NCBI GenBank assembly: GCA_963575745.1
Contig: CAUYUJ010013847.1
Span: 143,501 to 207,500 of the forward strand
Direction: 5' to 3'
Source of the DNA: Prorocentrum cordatum
Lineage: Eukaryota > Sar > Dinophyceae > Prorocentrales > Prorocentraceae
DNA length: 64,000 nucleotides
Below the pieces are notes generated by a model, which saw only the letters and a program-made list of their open reading frames with translations, did no database searches and was not told the DNA's origin. A program made the position numbers and the translations under genes. Shown here one piece after another: positions 11,234 through 20,350 of the stretch (its first letter is position 1; each line of letters begins with the position of its first letter).

Positions 11234-11950
11234 CAATTTTCTAGTTCGCGCGCGCGGGGCGGCCCCTGGGGGTCCCCGGACGAAAAGTACCCTGACCAGG
11301 TCCCTGGGCAACTCCCTGTCGGGGATGGTTTTGCTCCTGGGCGCAGCCCTCAGGGCCTCCCAAGAGCCCCGAGAAGAGCTCAGAGACCCCCAAGAGGCCC
11401 TCAATATGGTCCAACAGAGCTCCAAGACGCCATAATATCGCTCCAAAACGCCTAAGATGGCTCCCCGACGCCCCAAGAGGCCTCCAAGAGCCCTGCCAAG
11501 AGGTCCCCAAGAGGCAAAATTCATCGATTTTCCTTGAGTTTTTGAAGGATTTTCGCATTCTCGCCTTTTCGGCTTCCCGACGCTCCAAGCCGACCAAAGA
11601 GGCCCCAAATATCGCCCCAAGACGGCCCAAGAGGCCCCAAGAGGGCTTCAAAACGGCCCAAGAGCGCCCCAATACAGCCCAAGACGCCCCCAAGACGGCC
11701 CAAGAGGGCCCCAAGAACGCACCAAGAGCGGCCCCAGAGGGGGAACACGAAACAACATTTGGAGCCCTCCGCCCTGAGAGGCCCCCAGAGCCTCCTAAGA
11801 GGCCCCAAGAGGCCCTCAAGAGGCCCTCAGGAGGCCCCCAAGAGGCCTCCAAGAGGCCCCCAAGCCGCCACAGGAGGCCCCCCAAAGGCACCTGCGAGCA
11901 CGCAAGCAAATGCCAGCGATGCTACAATATGGGCCGGCGGAATGAGCGAA
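11234..11950 (-). repeat. Nested CTTGGGG-family repeat inserted in the LINE
   Basis: About 700 bases of CCCAAGAGGCCCC-type degenerate units lie in the opposite orientation to the copies at 29.2, 40.4 and 57.1 kb. LINE coding sequence stops on one side and resumes at 11955. The centre (11520-11580) carries the family's AT-richer core. Its edges show imperfect inverted similarity: GGTATTTGCTTA near 11219 and AAGCAAATGCC near 11905. Confidence 0.7.
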
Positions 11951-11954
11951 GCGA

Positions 11955-12482
11955 TTGAATAAAGCTTACCAGAGCGTTTATCGTGCGATTGAACCCCGTA
12001 GAGAGCCTAACCAAGACGGCCCCAAATTTGAGACCGCTAACGAAACCCTCCTTGCCAACGTTCAGAGGCCCCACCCAGACCAGTACCTTGCGCTGGCACG
12101 GCTGCGATACCTCCCCCGACTTCTGAGACGCGCACCTCAATCACTCTTAGCGGCACTCGATGTTGTGTATCAATATCATTATGGTTGGGTTGCGCTTCTG
12201 GCGGCGGATCTTGCTTGGCTTAATGACAGACTCAACGATGGCCGGGGACAGGACGGGCATTTGAGACACAGCTTCGAAGAATGGATCGAGTGCGCCCGTA
12301 CGAGCCCCGGATATTTCAAGAGCCGACTCGATAAAGCCAAACAAAGCCAACTGTTCTTAAACAAAGACGCGGCCAGGCTTCGGGAGTTGCACACCGCTTT
12401 ACAGGACCTTTGCCATAATAGTGGATTCGTGGCCCCGTTCTTGGAAAAAACAGAAAACGGACCTCATCTACATGTGCTATGA
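11955..12482 (+). pseudogene. LINE connection domain after the insertion
   Basis: This segment has 175 codons with RLRYLPRLLRRAPQSL, HSFEEWIECARTSPG and LREFHTAL-like helices (read here as RLRELHTALQDLC). It looks like the helical region between reverse transcriptase and the zinc fingers. It overlaps the finger segment in another frame from 12421, so another frameshift separates them. Confidence 0.6.
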
Positions 12483-13029
12483 TTGTGGACATCAGGCCTC
12501 GGCCCCTAGCGCCCTCAAGATCCATGTTAGTAGAAATCACACTAAGGTGGACGACCCCATACTTTGGATGAAGGGCACCTTCTGCGAGAGCTGCCGAATG
12601 CAGCATCATACCATGGCTAGGCTACATAAACACTTAGTTCGAAGTCCAAGGTGCAGAGAGGCCTGGCGGCCCATGATGCCCCCCAAGACCCCCGAGCAGC
12701 TTGCTGAGGACAGGGAAGCCACCATCGCTGCCAGGAAAGCTAACCGTAAAGCGGGGAGACCTGAACACTTTGCCGAGAAACCGGCTTTTCGGGTCCCTGG
12801 GATTTCGATTTGCCCCCCTGCCCAGGTCCCGAAGGAAAAACGTGCTTGGAAACCCTTGCCCATGGCTCGAGTTGATGCTGGAGATAGAGCCCTTGCGGGC
12901 CAGGTTCCCAGGCCACCAGGCCAGCCCACCATGTATCTCTTGCATTTTTCGCTGGGGCCCGACGCGAGTTTGATATCCAGCATGAGTTTGAGAGGGCAGC
13001 CGAGTCCTTTCCTGTCTCTGTTTGGGTGA
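12421..13029 (+). pseudogene. LINE C2H2-type zinc-finger segment
   Basis: Two finger-like units are visible: CYDCGHQASAPSALKIHVSR followed by NH, and CESCRMQHHTMARLHKHL followed by VRSPRC. A basic region follows, then the start of the methyltransferase-like domain (MYLLHFSLG) before frame is lost near 13020. Fingers placed after reverse transcriptase probably bind nucleic acid. That role is inferred from other LINEs. Confidence 0.7.
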
Positions 13030-13837
13030 TCAGCTTAGACGTGGCTAACGACCCCATCCGCGGTGATGTTTCGAGGCCGGAGACGATCCGCTTCTGGTAT
13101 CGTGCCATGGCTGGCGGCAAGGTCGCAGGATTCTGGGCTGGCCCTCCGTGCGAGACTTGGTCGCAGGCCCGCCTCCGTGACACCGCCGAGTGTCGGGCCC
13201 CCCCGCCAAGGCCTTTCCGCACCCCAGACAGGCCCTGGGGCCTTGGCGACCTAACCCCCAAGGAAGCCAGGCAGGTTGAGGCGGGGAACCTGCTGCTCCG
13301 CACGACGATTTACTTCCTCTTCGTTGCCCTCCGCCTCGAAATCCCGGCGGTGATGGAGCACCCTGCTCCTCCCTTCCGTCTGGGGGCCCCTCGGCGTGGA
13401 AGCTCGACGAGCTGGAGTTTCTCCTCGGGCGGCCCGAGGTTGAGGGGGTCCTCATCGACCAGTGCGTTTTCGGGGCGCCGTCGATGAAACCTACTCTCCT
13501 CCTCTCGGTTCACCTTCCCTCTCTTGGCCGGGGGGCTCGGGCTGCTCGGGGGGGCGGGAGGTGCTTCCATGGCCCTCGAGGCCACGAGACCCTTGCGGGC
13601 ATGGAGGGCAATTGGCAGTGGCGTACCTCTCTGGCTAAGGCGTACCCCCAGGGCATGCGCCGTCTTGCTGCTACTGCTTTCCTTCAGGCCTTCCAGGGGA
13701 GATGGCCGCATGTCTGGGGAGCCTCTTCGGAGGAGGTCGAGTCGGACTTTTTGGCCTTCTGGGAGCCCCTGGATCCTTACTTCACCCGAGTCATGGGCAA
13801 CGACTTTGCTCGTGAACTCGCCAGCCCAGAGCCCTAG
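13026..13837 (+). pseudogene. Methyltransferase-like C-terminal domain of the LINE
   Basis: The domain is read in two frames (13026-13487 and 13484-13837). It contains ISLDV, GDV and AGPPCETWSQAR, then PWGLGDLTPKEARQ, IPAVMEHPAPP, MKPTLLLSVHLP and a helical tail to ELASPEP. The PC dipeptide, the later E-H-P and an upstream strand motif resemble motifs IV and VI of C5-cytosine DNA methyltransferases. Cytosine methyltransferases captured by dinoflagellate LINEs have been reported in the literature, but I cannot show that this domain is catalytic. The frame change near 13485 and loss of the SAM-binding glycine loop suggest it is dead. Confidence 0.65.
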
Positions 13838-14400
13838 CGGGCCCGAGGCAACACGGTGCGAGGCCTCGGCTCGCCTTGCCCCTCTTGGGCGTCGGGACCC
13901 CGTTCCTGCCCTGGCAGGCTCCCGGGTTCACCGCATGCTTCGCGTGCTCTCTTTCGCTTTCGCTTTGGCCTTGTCCTGTCTCGTTTTCCCTTTCCTGGCG
14001 GGTGTCGCTTCGTGCACATCATCCTGACTCCAAGTCCAAAAAGGAGGAGGAGGGGAGGAGGGCCCCCTCCCCCTCCAACTTCTGGTGGTGGTGGTGGAAA
14101 ACAGGCCCAGCAAGCTCTCCTGGTTGGCTGTGCACAGCCTCGCGTCTAGCACCAGGTGGCGCAGGGCGCGCCGCCGGCGCTGCAGCCACGGGCCCCATCC
14201 AGCCCTGATGCACCGGGCGCTCAGCACTGCCTGATAGACGCCCAGCTCTCCTTATGCGTTCGCCCCAGCTAATAATGCGCCCTTGGGGGGGTGGCTGCGG
14301 CCCCCGTCTGCGGGCGTGGCCGTGGGGTTGCCTCCTCCAGGTGCTGGCGCTGCTGCGGGGATGTGTCCTGGGCAGCTGCCGCGTCCTCTTCCTCGAAACG
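13838..14400. other. LINE 3' flank
   Basis: No gene was recognised. The interval holds an AGG run (about 14041-14065), a short GGT run (about 14083-14098), and a stretch at 14150-14250 resembling the sequence just upstream of the LINE start codon. Shared blocks there are CCGGCGCTGCAGCC and CCCAGCTCT. Confidence 0.5.
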
Positions 14401-14408
14401 GACGCGCC

Positions 14409-16618
14409 TCACTCCCAATGCCGTGCTCTCGCGCGCTTCCTCCTTCGCCACGGGGGCAGTGGGGCTGGCGAGCTGTGGCGGACCAGGGAGGCGCCAGAAG
14501 TACTCGCCCTTTCCCCCTCCTGGCCCCGCCACCCCCCTGGCGAGCGCGAGCAGTGGCCGTCCTGCCCCCCCGCCCATCGGGCCCGCCCCGAGGTTTGATC
14601 CCGTCCTCCCCTGGTGTGGCACGCGCCCGGGCGGTGCACCTCGGGCTTGCTCATCGTCGTCAGCCTGTGGCCGACGTGCACAGAGGTCGTGTCTCTTGCC
14701 ACGCCGGCTGCCACACCCGTCGTGCCCTGTTTCGCTTCCCAAAGGTACTTGTGGAACGAGGTACTGCTCCATCGTTCGAATGTCTTGATCAGCTCGACGT
14801 CCGGGTAAGTGTGGTAGAGGGCGATGGCTCCCCCGATGCGCAGCGAGTGCGTCCGCATGCGGTCGGCTGGGATGCCCTCTCTCGCGACCTGTTCGAGCAC
14901 CTCCTGCAGCTGCTTCCTCTTCACGGGCGCCCCGTCTTGCCAGCGGCAAGGTGGTGGGTGCCTCTCGGTCGTGAAGCGTTCAACCACTCGGCCGCCAGCA
15001 CCGGGCACAGGGCCTCGCCCGTGCAGTCGTGGTTGCGCGCCGCTCCCGCTTGCAGCTGGTCTGCCTTGGAGCCCTTCAACCAGTCGATGACCTCGTTGGC
15101 CTCCCTCAGGTTCGACGTGGGACGCCCATCGATGCGCGCGGCCACGTCGCCGCCCGTCAACACCTTGCTGCGATCCCAGCCCCCACTCCACGCGTACTCC
15201 CCGACCCGCATCAGGAATAACCAGGCGGTGGCCAGCGCGCACCAGATCACGGCGTGGTCCGGCACGTCGGCCAGGGTGCATTTGGCCAGGATCAGCGTCA
15301 TGATACGCGCCGTGGTGGGCAGCTTCCGAGGGCGCACTCCATCGCGTCGCGCGAGAACAGCTCCTCTTCGCCGTTGCGGCGCGCGCCCGCCGTGGCCGCT
15401 TCCCCTTGGAGGATAGGCGACCGCCCTCGGATCCGACAGAAGTGTGTCCACCGCCTCCAGCCCAGCTCGTAGACCTTGCAGGTGCTGTCCGCGACCGCCT
15501 CCAGCACCAGCTGAACCTTTGCGTTCTCGAGGTCCTCGAAGTAGTGCTGGCCTCTGGTCGGGGTGCTGCCTGCGCGGCGTTGCGAGCGGTCCGTGGGCAT
15601 CGCCCCGGCGTGCCGCGGGCGGCCCCCTCCTTCGTCTTCTGCGCGGAAGGAGGCCAGCGGGTCCCCTTGGGGCTCGTCCCCGGGCTCTGGCCTCAGCCCC
15701 ACCGCCGCACCCTTGGGCAAAGGGGGGGAGGGGAGCTCGGCCACGGTGACCCGCCGCGCTGGCAGCGCCGGCGCGCCCGTCGGGGGTGCGCCACCGGACC
15801 GCTACCACCCCCGCATGCTGGGCGTCACCGGCGGCGGGGGTGGCAGTTGTGTGCTCTGCCGCTTGGGGGTCGGCCTCGCCCCCCCCCTCTGGCAGCGTGG
15901 AGCTGGTCCCTTCCCCGCTCGGCTCGGAGTCGCTGGCCGTCATCTCGATCGGCGAGCCCAGCGGGGTCGAGCCGACCGACACCGTCGAGCCCGCGGGTGT
16001 CGGGCCCGCCACTCCTCGCTTGGATGTCTGACGCTTCGGAGTCGAAGGGGGGGGGGGGCGGTGGGGTGCCGTCCCGGCGCCGATCCCACTGCCGGCGGGG
16101 CGGGGGTCTTGCGGCGGCGCTGGCGGGGGGCCTCGTGGTACCCACCCGGCGGGGGGGGCATAACCTGTGCCGCGGGCAGCGGGCGCCGCGGCGGGGGCGT
16201 CGGGTCTTACGGTGGGGCCTTCACTTCCGGCAGCCAGCACGCGCGGGACCCGCAGTGGCCTGATGTCGAAGCGGAATCCTGTCAGCATCGCGGGGGGCAT
16301 GTCCGGCGGGTTCTTCGGCCGCGGCGCTGTCTCCACCAGCGATGATGCCGGCGGGGGAACCTCGTGCCCACGCCACGCCGGCCGCCGCGGGCCACGAAGG
16401 GGAAGCCCGTCCTCATCTGCGCGCACAGGCTGGGGCCTGGCGCGGGTGTCCTTCTCCCCATTCGGCTCTTCGGACGACGAGGTGGGGTCGCAGGGCGCGA
16501 CCTCGCGCGACTGGGGCAGGTCCCGCATGGGCGCCGCGATCGGGGCCCAGATGTCCGGCGGCGGCCGCCCCTCTCGGAGCCATTGCGCCGCCTCCGGGTT
16601 GCTGCGGTGGTGGGCCAC
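14409..16618 (-). pseudogene. Tyrosine recombinase (DIRS/Crypton-type), two frameshifts
   Basis: Read from 16618 downwards, a proline-rich N-terminus leads to the core-binding domain in the frame spanning 15298-15744 (VADSTCKVYELGWRRW). A frameshift near 15325 leads into the catalytic domain, with the first arginine in LFLMRVGEYAW and a lysine in WLKGSKADQLQ. A second frameshift near 14970 leads to HSLRIGGAIALY, ERWSST and the likely nucleophile in FHKYLWE. All six catalytic positions can be pointed to, but across three frames. No reverse transcriptase is adjacent on this strand, so it is either a DIRS remnant or a Crypton-like DNA transposon. It faces the LINE. Confidence 0.75.
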
Positions 16619-16729
16619 GGGGTCCCCTCGCAGGCTCTCCCTCGGGGCCGCTGGCTGCAGCCACAGGAGCAGCTCGTCCCCTGGGCAGGCCCGGCGCTCC
16701 CCTCGCAGGCCCCTGGGGGCTTGGCACAG

Positions 16730-17062
16730 AGTAATTTACAAGGGGTCGCTGCGCTGGGAGCGAACCCACGAATTTACAAGGGATCCTGGAGATGGGAGCT
16801 CGGACGCAGCGTAATTTACAATGAAATGTGGCACTGGGAGCGCGAATTCAGTGTCATTCGCCAGGGGTTGTGGCCCTTGCTCGGAGCACGGACGCGGCTT
16901 AATGTCCGAGGGATCGTTGTCTTGGCAGCATAATTCACGAAGGATTGAAGCCCTGGGAGCGCAGACGCGGCCTGATTTACGAAGGATCGCGGCCCTGGGG
17001 GCGCGGGCGCAGCGCGATTCACGAGTGATCGCGGCCTTGGGAGCGCGGCCCCGTCGTAATGC
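16730..17062 (+). repeat. 42-bp minisatellite, array 1
   Basis: About eight degenerate units of roughly 42 bases are built on GGGAGCGCGGACGCAGC followed by TAATTTACRAGGGATCG. The AATTTAC/ATTCAC blocks fall near 16732, 16772, 16812, 16853, 16898, 16930, 16972 and 17014. Unit length is about 14 codons, so frames stay open and encode a 14-residue repeat (ALGARTQRNLRGI-type). Confidence 0.85.
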
Positions 17063-17195
17063 GTTTGTTTCTCGGTCCGTCGCGTGTGGCCCTGTTTCTG
17101 GATCCGCGGGGTCTGGGGGAGCGAGGGTCTGGGGGAGGGGGGGAGTGGGGGGTCTGTCCTCTCCCCTTCCGCTCCTATCTACTTTCGGCGTGCCT

Positions 17196-17350
17196 TCATG
17201 GTACCTTCGCTGACTTGGACGCGCGTACCTTCATCGGACCTTCGGCGTACCTTCAAGAACGCTTCTTATCCAAAGCACTACAGAAACCGCGTACCTTCAG
17301 CGTACCTTCAATAAGTGTGTCCGACATACCTTCAGAGTACCTTCGGCATA
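17196..17350 (+). repeat. CGTACCTTC-rich short repeat
   Basis: TACCTTC or GACCTTC recurs at least nine times at irregular spacings of 10-45 bases between two 42-bp arrays. No coding function was recognised. Confidence 0.65.
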
Positions 17351-17394
17351 TTTTCGGCACACCTGCGTAATGTACCAGGGATCGAGCGTAATTG

Positions 17395-17612
17395 ATTAGG
17401 CATCTTGGCACTGGGAGCGCGAATCCATCGTAGTTTGCGCGGGGTCGCGGCGCTGGCAGCGCGGACCTTGCGTAATTTACGAGGGATCGTGGTCTTGGGG
17501 AAACGGACGCAGCAGCACTTACCAGTGATCGTCGCACTGGGAGTGCGGGCCCAGCGGCATTTGCGACGGTTCGGAGCCCAGGGAGCGCAGACACAGCGTA
17601 ATTTACAAGGAA
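17395..17612 (+). repeat. 42-bp minisatellite, array 2
   Basis: Five units belong to the same family as 16730-17062, with AATTTAC/AGTTTGC/CACTTACC variants. The plus frame repeats ALGARIHRSLRGV-like peptides. Confidence 0.85.
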
Positions 17613-17689
17613 TGGCGTGGCCCCCGACATCTCGACCAACAACGGGGCGCGGAGATCCTAGGAGGCTCCAGGTGATCCGCGGCACGTCC

Positions 17690-17935
17690 GTTGGCGCGTC
17701 CCGTGCCGCATCCCGTGGCACGTCCCCTGGCGCGTCCCCTGACACGTTCCCTGGCATGTTCCTTGGCGCGTCCTGTGGCGCGTCTTCCTGGCACGTCGCG
17801 CGGCGCGTCCCCTGGCACGTCCTGTGGCACGTCCACCACCGCGTTCCGTGGCGCGTCCTCTTGGCACGTCCCGCGGTGGGTCTCCATGGCACGTCCATTG
17901 GCACGTCCACTGGCGCGTCCTTTGAGACGTTTCCA
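17690..17935 (+). repeat. GGCACGTCC / GGCGCGTCC array
   Basis: A 9-11-base unit TGGCRCGTCC is repeated about 24 times. Every frame reads a low-complexity repeat, such as DVPRDA on the minus strand. A related GGCGCGCCC array occurs at 35840-36010. Confidence 0.85.
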
Positions 17936-18179
17936 TGTCTCGCAGTTCGAAATCCCTTTCCAGGTTCGTGGGTCGACCATGTCTTCCCTCCCTCTTGTTG
18001 GCGCGTGCCGATCTCGCGGCCCGGAGCCAGTCTGGCCTGGCCCGGCGCGCGCGGGCGGTTGGCGCGCCCCCGCGCCCGATAGCCGTGGCCTTGGGTCGGG
18101 CGTGTCCTCCAGGCGGATTTTGGACGAAAAATAAAGATAGTCCAAAAATATTCCAGAATACTCCAAACATCGTCCCCCG

Positions 18180-18590
18180 ACTGTGTTGGGACTACTTTTG
18201 AAGAATCCCCCTGTAGAGAGTCACGCCAGACTTACCCGTGGCCTGGCGCGGCAGGCCCGAGCCAGAAATGGCAGTGTTTCATGGCGCCGGCCGCCCCGCG
18301 AAGCCGCGCGCCCGCGCGCGGCACCCGCGGCGGGCGCCGTGTTGCCCCGCGGGGCGAGGCCGCGAGGAGATGGGCCGTGTGGCTGCTGGTTCTCTCGAGC
18401 GCTGACCCAGCGCGGAGGGCAAGAACTACGGTGGGGGCATTGGACAAGGCACCCTTAGATAAGGAAGCCAGGGTCTGGAAGCCGGTGGAACTGAAATCGT
18501 GGATCGGCCATGGATATCACCGCCGCCCTCATCAGATAAGGAACCCTCCAGGGTCTGAAGCCTCCTGGGCACGTTCCTTGACCAACGCCC
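18180..18590. other. Interval without a recognised gene
   Basis: This is GC-rich sequence with ORFs on both strands but no motif. It lies immediately upstream of the ligase-like exons and could hold upstream exons or promoter sequence of that gene. Nothing specific is visible. Confidence 0.4.
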
Positions 18591-18939
18591 CTACCGTATG
18601 CACCTGTACCGATCCCTGGCCCAGGATGGGCCTTGCCAGGACCGGTGTGCGCGTATGGTTGTCGTCCTCCCACCAGCGGTTTGGAAAGCATGTGCCGTGG
18701 CCCGCCAGACGCGCTGGGGCTGGAGCCCATCGGGCTTCTGCATGCCAGCCATCAGCAAGAGCCTGCGGACGCTGCCGTGCTGCCTCGCCGCCGTGCGATG
18801 CCGTCGCCTTGCGGCCGGGCGCGGCGCAGGCCGCCTCTGCGGTTCCGGGCTCGGGGTCATGCGCAGAGCGGCTGCTTCGGCGCGAGATAGCCACCAGGAG
18901 CCCGACTGCGGTGCAGGCGCGGCGGGTCGCGAAGGGGCG

Positions 18940-19446
18940 GAGGGCTTCGAGCAGGAGTTGGTCAGTGCAGATCTCGGTCGGCACTGGAGCGTGTCCGTGC
19001 GTGCAGCTGGCGAGCATGCCGTCATCACGAGGCGCTGGGGGAAGGTTGGCGGTAAGCTGCAGGTGGACGAGCGGAACGTCTCCGAGTCCAAGAACATCGG
19101 CTGGACGAACGAGCGCAAGCCCATGCAGGTAGCCAACGACATGGCCGCGTCCTTTGCCCAGAAGAAGATCGACAGCGGCTACAGGCCTGCCGCGGTTTCT
19201 GGCACGAAGGCGGCGCCAGGCGCAGAGATGCCACAGGTCATGCTCGCACGCAACTATTCCTCGACCGCCCTCGGCACTTTTCCTGGCGCTGGCTCGGACG
19301 CGTGGACTGCCGTGATACAGCCGAAGCTCGACGGGGTGCGCTGCCTGGTGAGGCTGAACTTGACGGCGCCATCGCCACCCGAGCTGTGCACCAGACAGCG
19401 GAAGCCCCTCACCCACCTGAAGTTGCTGGAGCCAGGTCTCAAGAAG
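18940..19446 (+). CDS. WGR-domain ATP-dependent DNA ligase, exon with WGR and adenylation start (partial)
   Basis: The exon lies in an open frame running from 18598. A WGR domain spans about 18955-19190: HWSVSV, then RRWGKVGGKLQ, SKNIGWTNE, and KKIDSGYRP. After a short linker come PQVMLARNYSS, the adenylation motif I IQPKLDGVRC with the lysine that would receive AMP, and the motif Ia-like CTRQRKPLTHL. Ligases that join nicks after ATP-dependent adenylation use this order. WGR fusions occur in several protist and giant-virus ligases. The 5' boundary is uncertain: a CAG lies at 18952, and upstream sequence in the same frame is not domain-like. Confidence 0.7.
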
Positions 19447-19677
19447 GTTCAGGGGCGTCGGGGAGGGATGCGCTCGGGGGGGGGGGGAAGGCATCGAACC
19501 CCAATCACCCAATCATCGCCGATGGGGGCCCGATACGTAGCCCACCCCGCCCAGGAACGTGCGGTTTCGCCATCGGGGGACTATCGCCGATCCATCCGCG
19601 CTGCACCGCCGATTCCAAGTCGAAGTCGATGTTTCCCCCCCCATGGGTCAGCCCCCCAAAAGGGTTCCCCCTCAAAG
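19447..19677 (+). other. Probable GT-AG intron in the ligase gene
   Basis: The sequence AAG|GTTC marks the 5' edge and AAAG|GTGC the 3' edge. Removing 231 bases joins LEPGLKKV directly to RSAAARVLQ ahead of motif III. The length is 77 codons without a stop, so unspliced RNA would also stay open. The interior is G-run and C-run rich. AAGGT is repeated at both edges, as seen for introner-type insertions. Confidence 0.65.
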
Positions 19678-19772
19678 GTGCGCAGCGCCGCCGCGAGGGT
19701 CCTCCAGGCAGGGCCCGGCGCCGGGCTGGTGCCCGGCCCGCTGTTCCTGGACGGCGAGCTGTACGCACATCG
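19678..19772 (+). CDS. ATP-dependent DNA ligase, motif III exon (partial)
   Basis: This exon has the same frame as the preceding one after intron removal. It reads VRSAAARVLQAG to GPLFLDGELYAH, where LDGELY is ligase motif III. Motifs IIIa, IV and V were not found before the Copia element at 20214 or after it. Either further exons lie elsewhere or the gene is truncated. Confidence 0.65.
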
Positions 19773-20213
19773 GGGGCGGCAGGGAGGGGGGGTGATGACT
19801 AAGGGGGGTGTGGATGTCAGGCTTCATGGCGCCTCGTCTTATCTCTTTACGTCCCTGCCCCCCCCGTGGGCTGCGCACATGCCGCGGGCCATGATTTGCG
19901 CCCTCCTCCTCTTGGACGCCCCCTTCTTGGCCGCCCCCGAGCACATGGCGAGCTCACGTTCCAGGATCGAGGGAGCGCGTGGCTCGAGTTTGCCCGCGTT
20001 CGGGCTTAGCGGCGCTGTTTGGCGGGCCCGTCATGGATTTGACGGTCCAGTTCTCGTGGGGCGTGTGCAGCGGGAGTTGGTGTCAGATTTCAGATTCGGT
20101 CCCATCATTTTCTTGATGGCCCCGTCAGGCCAACCCGAGTCCCCCGAACCCGAGGATCGAAATGGGTACGGATAGAATTGAAGCGAAGACCAACAACAAT
20201 TCTTGTCCATTTT

Positions 20214-20268
20214 TGTTGACTGCACATGCTAATCTGTAGCCCCTTGGTCCAAGTAAAAACCATCAACA
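20214..20268 (+). repeat. 5' LTR (55 bp)
   Basis: It starts TGTTGACTGCACATGC and ends AAAACCATCAACA, and is preceded by ATTTT. The only difference from the 3' LTR is C versus T at the tenth base. At 55 bases it is far shorter than the 100 bases or more usual for LTRs, leaving little room for U3 promoter elements. Confidence 0.93.
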
Positions 20269-20280
20269 TGGTAGCGGAGC
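20269..20280 (+). other. tRNA primer-binding site
   Basis: TGGTAGCGGAGC lies directly against the 5' LTR. It begins TGG, complementary to the CCA tail of a tRNA. It resembles initiator-methionine primer sites of Copia elements (TGGTATCAGAGC in plants), so initiator tRNA-Met is the likely primer. Confidence 0.75.
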
Positions 20281-20350
20281 GTGCGTGAGCACGTTCCTGC
20301 CGCCGCTTCCCTTCCAGCCACCCGCGGCGCGCGCGCGCGCCAGCGATAGG

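Larger units (their letters stand above)
3801..13837 (+). mobile_element. LINE-like non-LTR retrotransposon, decayed
   Basis: This is one element read on the plus strand. Order: tandem 5' units, zinc ribbon, coiled coil, Q/A/P-rich linker, RNase H, AP-type endonuclease, reverse transcriptase, two C2H2-like fingers, then a GPPCETWS methyltransferase-like domain. The first 1.6 kilocodons are open. Downstream parts lie in at least six reading-frame segments, and a roughly 0.7-kb repeat interrupts them at 11234. The ends are uncertain: no target duplication or poly(A) tail was identified. About 85 bases just 5' of the ORF (4440-4525) resemble 14150-14250. Confidence 0.85.

Noticed and set aside
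14409-16618. Bacterial or phage integrase
   Set aside because: The HSLRIGGA...ERWSS...YLWE pattern and the repeat-rich eukaryotic setting fit DIRS/Crypton recombinases better. No att sites or phage genes are nearby.
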